A stretch of DNA of 45,160 nucleotides from an uncultured Clostridia bacterium. Lineage in GTDB: Bacteria; Bacillota; Clostridia; Oscillospirales; CAG-272. Below the pieces are notes generated by a model. The model saw only the letters and a list, made by a program, of their open reading frames with translations, was not told where the DNA came from and ran no database searches. Below are positions 42,682 through 45,160 of this stretch, piece by piece (position 1 is the stretch's first letter; each line of letters opens with the position of its first letter). The position numbers and the translations under genes are program-made. The DNA lies in NCBI GenBank assembly GCA_944384525.1, contig CALWTR010000006.1, forward strand, positions 1 to 45,160, written 5' to 3'.

Positions 42682-43176
42682 ATGCCTGGATGCGCGTTTA
42701 CCGGTCACAGGAGCTTGCCTGAGGCGTTTATAAAAGATATTGAAGATAAGCTTGTACGCGGTATAGAGTACGCTTACAGCTTGGGGATAAGGGATTTTTA
42801 CGCGGGCGGTGCGGTTGGCTTTGACACCTGTGCGGCACGAGCCGTTATCAAACTGCGCGAGCGTCTTCCGATACGGCTGTGCCTGGTGCTTCCTTGCCGT
42901 GACCAGGACGCCAGATGGAGCGCGTATGACCGCGGGGAATATCGCCGGATACTTTCTCTTTCCGATAGTGCGGAATATATTTCCGACCGTTATTACAGCG
43001 GCTGTATGGCTGAAAGGAACCGGCGCCTTATCGAATATTCCGATATGCTGATAGCTTATGTCACGAGGCGCTCCGGCGGCTCCTTTCAAACCGCGGGATT
43101 CGCATCGGATAAAGGTATACCGGTGTATAATATCGCCTCTGCCATCTCCGCGGCGGGAGGCAAAGAATCCGAATAA
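42682..43176 (+). CDS. DUF1273 (YpsA-like) protein of the SLOG superfamily
   Basis: 164 residues. 'CAFTGHRSLPEAF' at the N-terminus, 'FYAGGAVGFDTCAARAVIKL', 'LCLVLPCRDQDARWS' and 'ERNRRLIEYSDMLIAYVTRRSGGSFQTAGFA' are the hallmarks of DUF1273. The fold is Rossmann-like and probably binds a nucleotide-like ligand; B. subtilis YpsA affects cell division. ACGGAGG before ATG 42682. It lies after the hairpin at 42620-42661 with no promoter seen between. Confidence 0.9.
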   Translation: MPGCAFTGHRSLPEAFIKDIEDKLVRGIEYAYSLGIRDFYAGGAVGFDTCAARAVIKLRERLPIRLCLVLPCRDQDARWSAYDRGEYRRILSLSDSAEYISDRYYSGCMAERNRRLIEYSDMLIAYVTRRSGGSFQTAGFASDKGIPVYNIASAISAAGGKESE

Positions 43177-43636
43177 TATTGCCGTTTTTTTTGCATTATA
43201 ACGCCATTTGTATTTGCAGTATCCATTTTGCTGACAGGTAAGTACGACTCATATATTTTTGTGGCAAATGTAAATAAACATTGTCAATAATGTGAAAAAT
43301 ATCGAAATACCGGGGAAAAATACGAAATTTGACAAGCTTATTTTTAATAGACGTTACAGTATCAGTCCGAGCCGATAGCATGGACGCGTCTCTGCGTTTT
43401 ACGGCTCGGCGGCTTTCGGCAAAATTTGAGCACTTCCGCCTTTATCCGGCTTTTTTATATCTGTCCGGGTGCGACGCGGCATTAAAACGGTACAAAAAAA
43501 ATAAAATCTGCGTCTAACCTCTTGCAATCAGTTTTATAATATGCTATACTTTATATACGGCGGGAATTTTCGCCGGAGAAGAAATTATCCGGCTTTATTT
43601 GACGGATCTTACAATAAATCTGTGAGGTACATAATT
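43177..43636. other. Intergenic region with possible structured RNA
   Basis: 460 bp without a clear gene. TTGACA at 43329-43334 is followed, at a poor 20-bp spacing, by TACAGT. Then CCGAGCCG (43367-43374) pairs with CGGCTCGG (43402-43409), enclosing ACGC/GCGT, and GGCGG (43408-43412) can pair with CCGCC (43436-43440). A CTTTTTTA run at 43450 could end a short transcript. I could not match it to a known riboswitch. Confidence 0.4.
43522..43550 (+). promoter_or_regulatory. Promoter of the DUF4203 gene
   Basis: TTGCAA (43522-43527), 17-bp spacer, TATACT (43545-43550), 87 bp before the start codon. Confidence 0.7.
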
Positions 43637-44446
43637 ATGAAAAAAGCGGCTACTGTTATAGCTCTGGTCATAGCGCTTGCTGCATTGTTCGGCGTCTTTG
43701 TATGCGCTGCCGGCGGCGCTGATATCGGCTCTTTTGATTACCGCGGCTTCGCCGATAATATCGCAGAGGCCAAGTACGGGTACGAGCATGGCGTCAGATT
43801 TGTGACTGAGTGCTTTGAGGCTGTAAAGACCAATGCGACGGTGGACAAGTACGTGGGGATGGCCCTCGATTTTGTCGACCAGTATCTCGTATGGATCCTT
43901 ATCGCCGTTGCGGTGTTTGAGCTTTTGATCGGCTGCCGCTCATTTTATATACAGCTCTTCGTTGTTACGTTCGTCGCAGGTACGGGCGTAATGCTTGAGT
44001 TCCTCTGCCCCGTTGTGGAGTCATGGGGGATAACGCTCGGCGAGATAGGAAGTATAATACTCTCCGCGGTATGCGCGTTCATACTGGCTTGCGTATCAAA
44101 ACTGATCTGGAAGATAGGGATAATCGTCGGCGGTACGTATGCGGGTTATTGGGCGCTGATGACTTATTGCTCAGAATATATGCACAAGGTCATCACGGAC
44201 GATGACGCAAAGAAGATCGTCGCCGCTTGCGTAGCTCTCGTTGTCTCGATAGTTGTGCTCATCCTTATGAAGTGGGTGCTCATCATCGGTACGTCGGTCG
44301 GAGGTGGATTCCTCCTTGCGTACGAGGTGGTGCCGCTCCTCAGCGACGTCAATATAACGTTCCCGTATATCAATTACGTCATAGCTGGCGTTGCCGCACT
44401 CCTCGGTCTCTTCATACAGATAAAGACGAGAAGAAGATATTATTGA
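43637..44446 (+). CDS. DUF4203 (TMEM198-like) membrane protein
   Basis: 269 residues: a signal-like first helix (1-25), an outside segment of about 50 residues, then seven hydrophobic helices with small-residue repeats ('VGGTYAGYWALMTY', 'IGTSVGGGFLLAYEV', 'VIAGVAALLGLFIQ') typical of DUF4203. Basic C-terminus 'KTRRRYY'. The start at ATG 43637 begins the signal-like helix and has a weak GAGG; a frame to 43541 overlaps the -10 box. Function unknown. Confidence 0.75.
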   Translation: MKKAATVIALVIALAALFGVFVCAAGGADIGSFDYRGFADNIAEAKYGYEHGVRFVTECFEAVKTNATVDKYVGMALDFVDQYLVWILIAVAVFELLIGCRSFYIQLFVVTFVAGTGVMLEFLCPVVESWGITLGEIGSIILSAVCAFILACVSKLIWKIGIIVGGTYAGYWALMTYCSEYMHKVITDDDAKKIVAACVALVVSIVVLILMKWVLIIGTSVGGGFLLAYEVVPLLSDVNITFPYINYVIAGVAALLGLFIQIKTRRRYY

Positions 44447-44464
44447 TATATCAAAATTAAAGAT

Positions 44465-44507
44465 CAACTACCCCCGTAGGCTTTTCAGCGTGCGGGGAGT
44501 TGTTTTT
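44465..44507 (+). terminator. Terminator of the DUF4203 gene
   Basis: CAACT.CCCC pairs with GGGG.AGTTG (44494-44502) around an 18-nt loop, followed by TTTTT. The next gene begins 19 bp later. Confidence 0.75.
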
Positions 44508-44525
44508 AAGGAGAGTGTTTTTTAG

Positions 44526-44708
44526 ATGACCAGAGAAAAAATAGCCAGGATAAATGAGCTCGCTGCGCTTTCCAAGACCCGGTCTCTCACTGAGGTGGAG
44601 CTCGCGGAGCAAAAGGAGCTCAGGCAGGAGTATATAAAGGATTTCCGCGCCGCTATACGGGAAGGGAAAAAGTTCATAGATGGGGGAGAAGGCACTAAAG
44701 GTGATTAA
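44526..44708 (+). CDS. DUF896 (UPF0291) protein
   Basis: 60 residues: 'REKIARINELAALSKTRSLTEVELAEQKELRQEYIKDFRAAIR' is the DUF896 helical hairpin, known from B. subtilis YnzC, a small cytoplasmic protein. AAGGAG lies 12 bp before the ATG. The HAD gene overlaps its end by 8 bp. Confidence 0.93.
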   Translation: MTREKIARINELAALSKTRSLTEVELAEQKELRQEYIKDFRAAIREGKKFIDGGEGTKGD

Positions 44709-45160
44709 AAATATAGTATTCGACTATGGTCAGGTGCTTATAAAATATTCCCCGCGCGATATAATCGCTCATTTTTCGGACAGGCCGGAGGCGGCGGAAT
44801 ACGCAGAGGAGATATTTGCCTCTCCCGAATGGTGGAGAATGGATGCGGGCGAGCTTGACGGAGAGGGATATATCAAAACTCTTCGCGGCAGGATACCGGA
44901 CTCTCTGATCCCTGATGCGGCGGAGGCTGTCCGTTCCTGGTTCCGCGTCGTGCCGCCGGTCGAGGGTATGAAAGAGCTGATGCACGAGCTTAAGCTCAGA
45001 GGATACGGGCTGTACCTGCTCTCAAACGTCACCCGCGATCTTGAGGGGCATATGCGTGAGCTGGATCTGTTCCGCGATCTTGACGGATGGGTGCTGTCCG
45101 GTACTGAGCGCACGGTGAAGCCGGGTGAGAGGATATATCGCCGCCTCGCTGAAAAATACC
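44701..45160 (+). CDS. HAD-superfamily hydrolase, 3' end outside window
   Basis: The frame is open to the last base. 'NIVFDYGQVLIKY' holds the catalytic Asp of HAD motif I (the second Asp of D-x-D is Gly, as in some subfamily IA members); 'YLLSNVT' is motif II and 'TVKPGERIYRRL' carries the motif III Lys. A helical cap lies between I and II. It is a phosphatase or dehalogenase of subfamily IA. The GTG at 44701 overlaps the DUF896 stop; an in-frame ATG at 44680 is the alternative start. Confidence 0.88.
   Translation, partial: MIKNIVFDYGQVLIKYSPRDIIAHFSDRPEAAEYAEEIFASPEWWRMDAGELDGEGYIKTLRGRIPDSLIPDAAEAVRSWFRVVPPVEGMKELMHELKLRGYGLYLLSNVTRDLEGHMRELDLFRDLDGWVLSGTERTVKPGERIYRRLAEKY

Noticed and set aside
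1..45160. CRISPR array
   Set aside because: The only tandem repeats are contiguous 16-bp and 23-bp units without unique spacers, and no cas genes are present.

Overview
The window looks like the chromosome of an uncultured anaerobic Firmicute of the class Clostridia. The reasons are strong Shine-Dalgarno sites (AGGAGG type), many near-consensus TTGACA-17-TATAAT promoters, U-tailed intrinsic terminators, and gene families typical of gut Clostridia: LytS-type sensor with receiver/winged-helix regulator, DUF896, DUF1273, DUF3810, ROK kinase, ATPase-less sugar ABC transporters. GC content is about 50 percent and AUA is a heavily used Ile codon. TAG is a normal stop here (the exporter gene at 7285-9186 ends with it).

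Layout. 1-5600, mostly minus strand: the end of a mobile-element recombinase runs into the 3' end of the tmRNA gene, followed by an RluA-type pseudouridine synthase, upp, and an overlapping response regulator/sensor kinase pair. Then comes a gene-poor stretch full of short A-rich repeats. 5602-14430: an SGNH hydrolase, an XRE regulator with its ABC exporter, a GH20-like hydrolase, a lipoprotein that looks like an M3 peptidase without its zinc site, and a ROK sugar kinase. 15071-17705: cysteine desulfurase and mnmA, the sulfur relay for tRNA 2-thiouridine, with an unusual repetitive A-rich leader before mnmA.

18252-31089: one long operon for glycan capture. It encodes a 1099-residue secreted binding protein with jelly-roll-like domains, a first permease pair, a secreted beta-propeller tethered to a TPR/Yip1-like membrane part, a 1148-residue DUF5696-type glycosidase-like protein and a second permease pair. 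No ATPase is encoded, so a shared one elsewhere is expected. This is the least characterised multi-gene system in the window.

31216-33618: tRNA-Pro(UGG) followed by a degraded mobile element related to the one at the tmRNA. Both elements meet the host RNA gene in the same way: a shared 12-bp motif lies exactly 8 bp from the CCA end, and a hairpin inside the recombinase coding sequence forms a terminator for the RNA gene. The second element also holds an Ig-like lipoprotein gene broken by a TAG codon where Trp is expected, flanked by twin palindromes.

33630-45160: a DUF4886 protein, a lipoprotein/alcohol dehydrogenase/thiamine pyrophosphokinase cluster, an ABC-2 type transporter with a DUF3810 membrane protein and a flippase, a DUF1273 protein, a DUF4203 membrane protein, DUF896 and a HAD hydrolase cut by the window end.

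All calls come from reading the sequence; no database search or folding was run.
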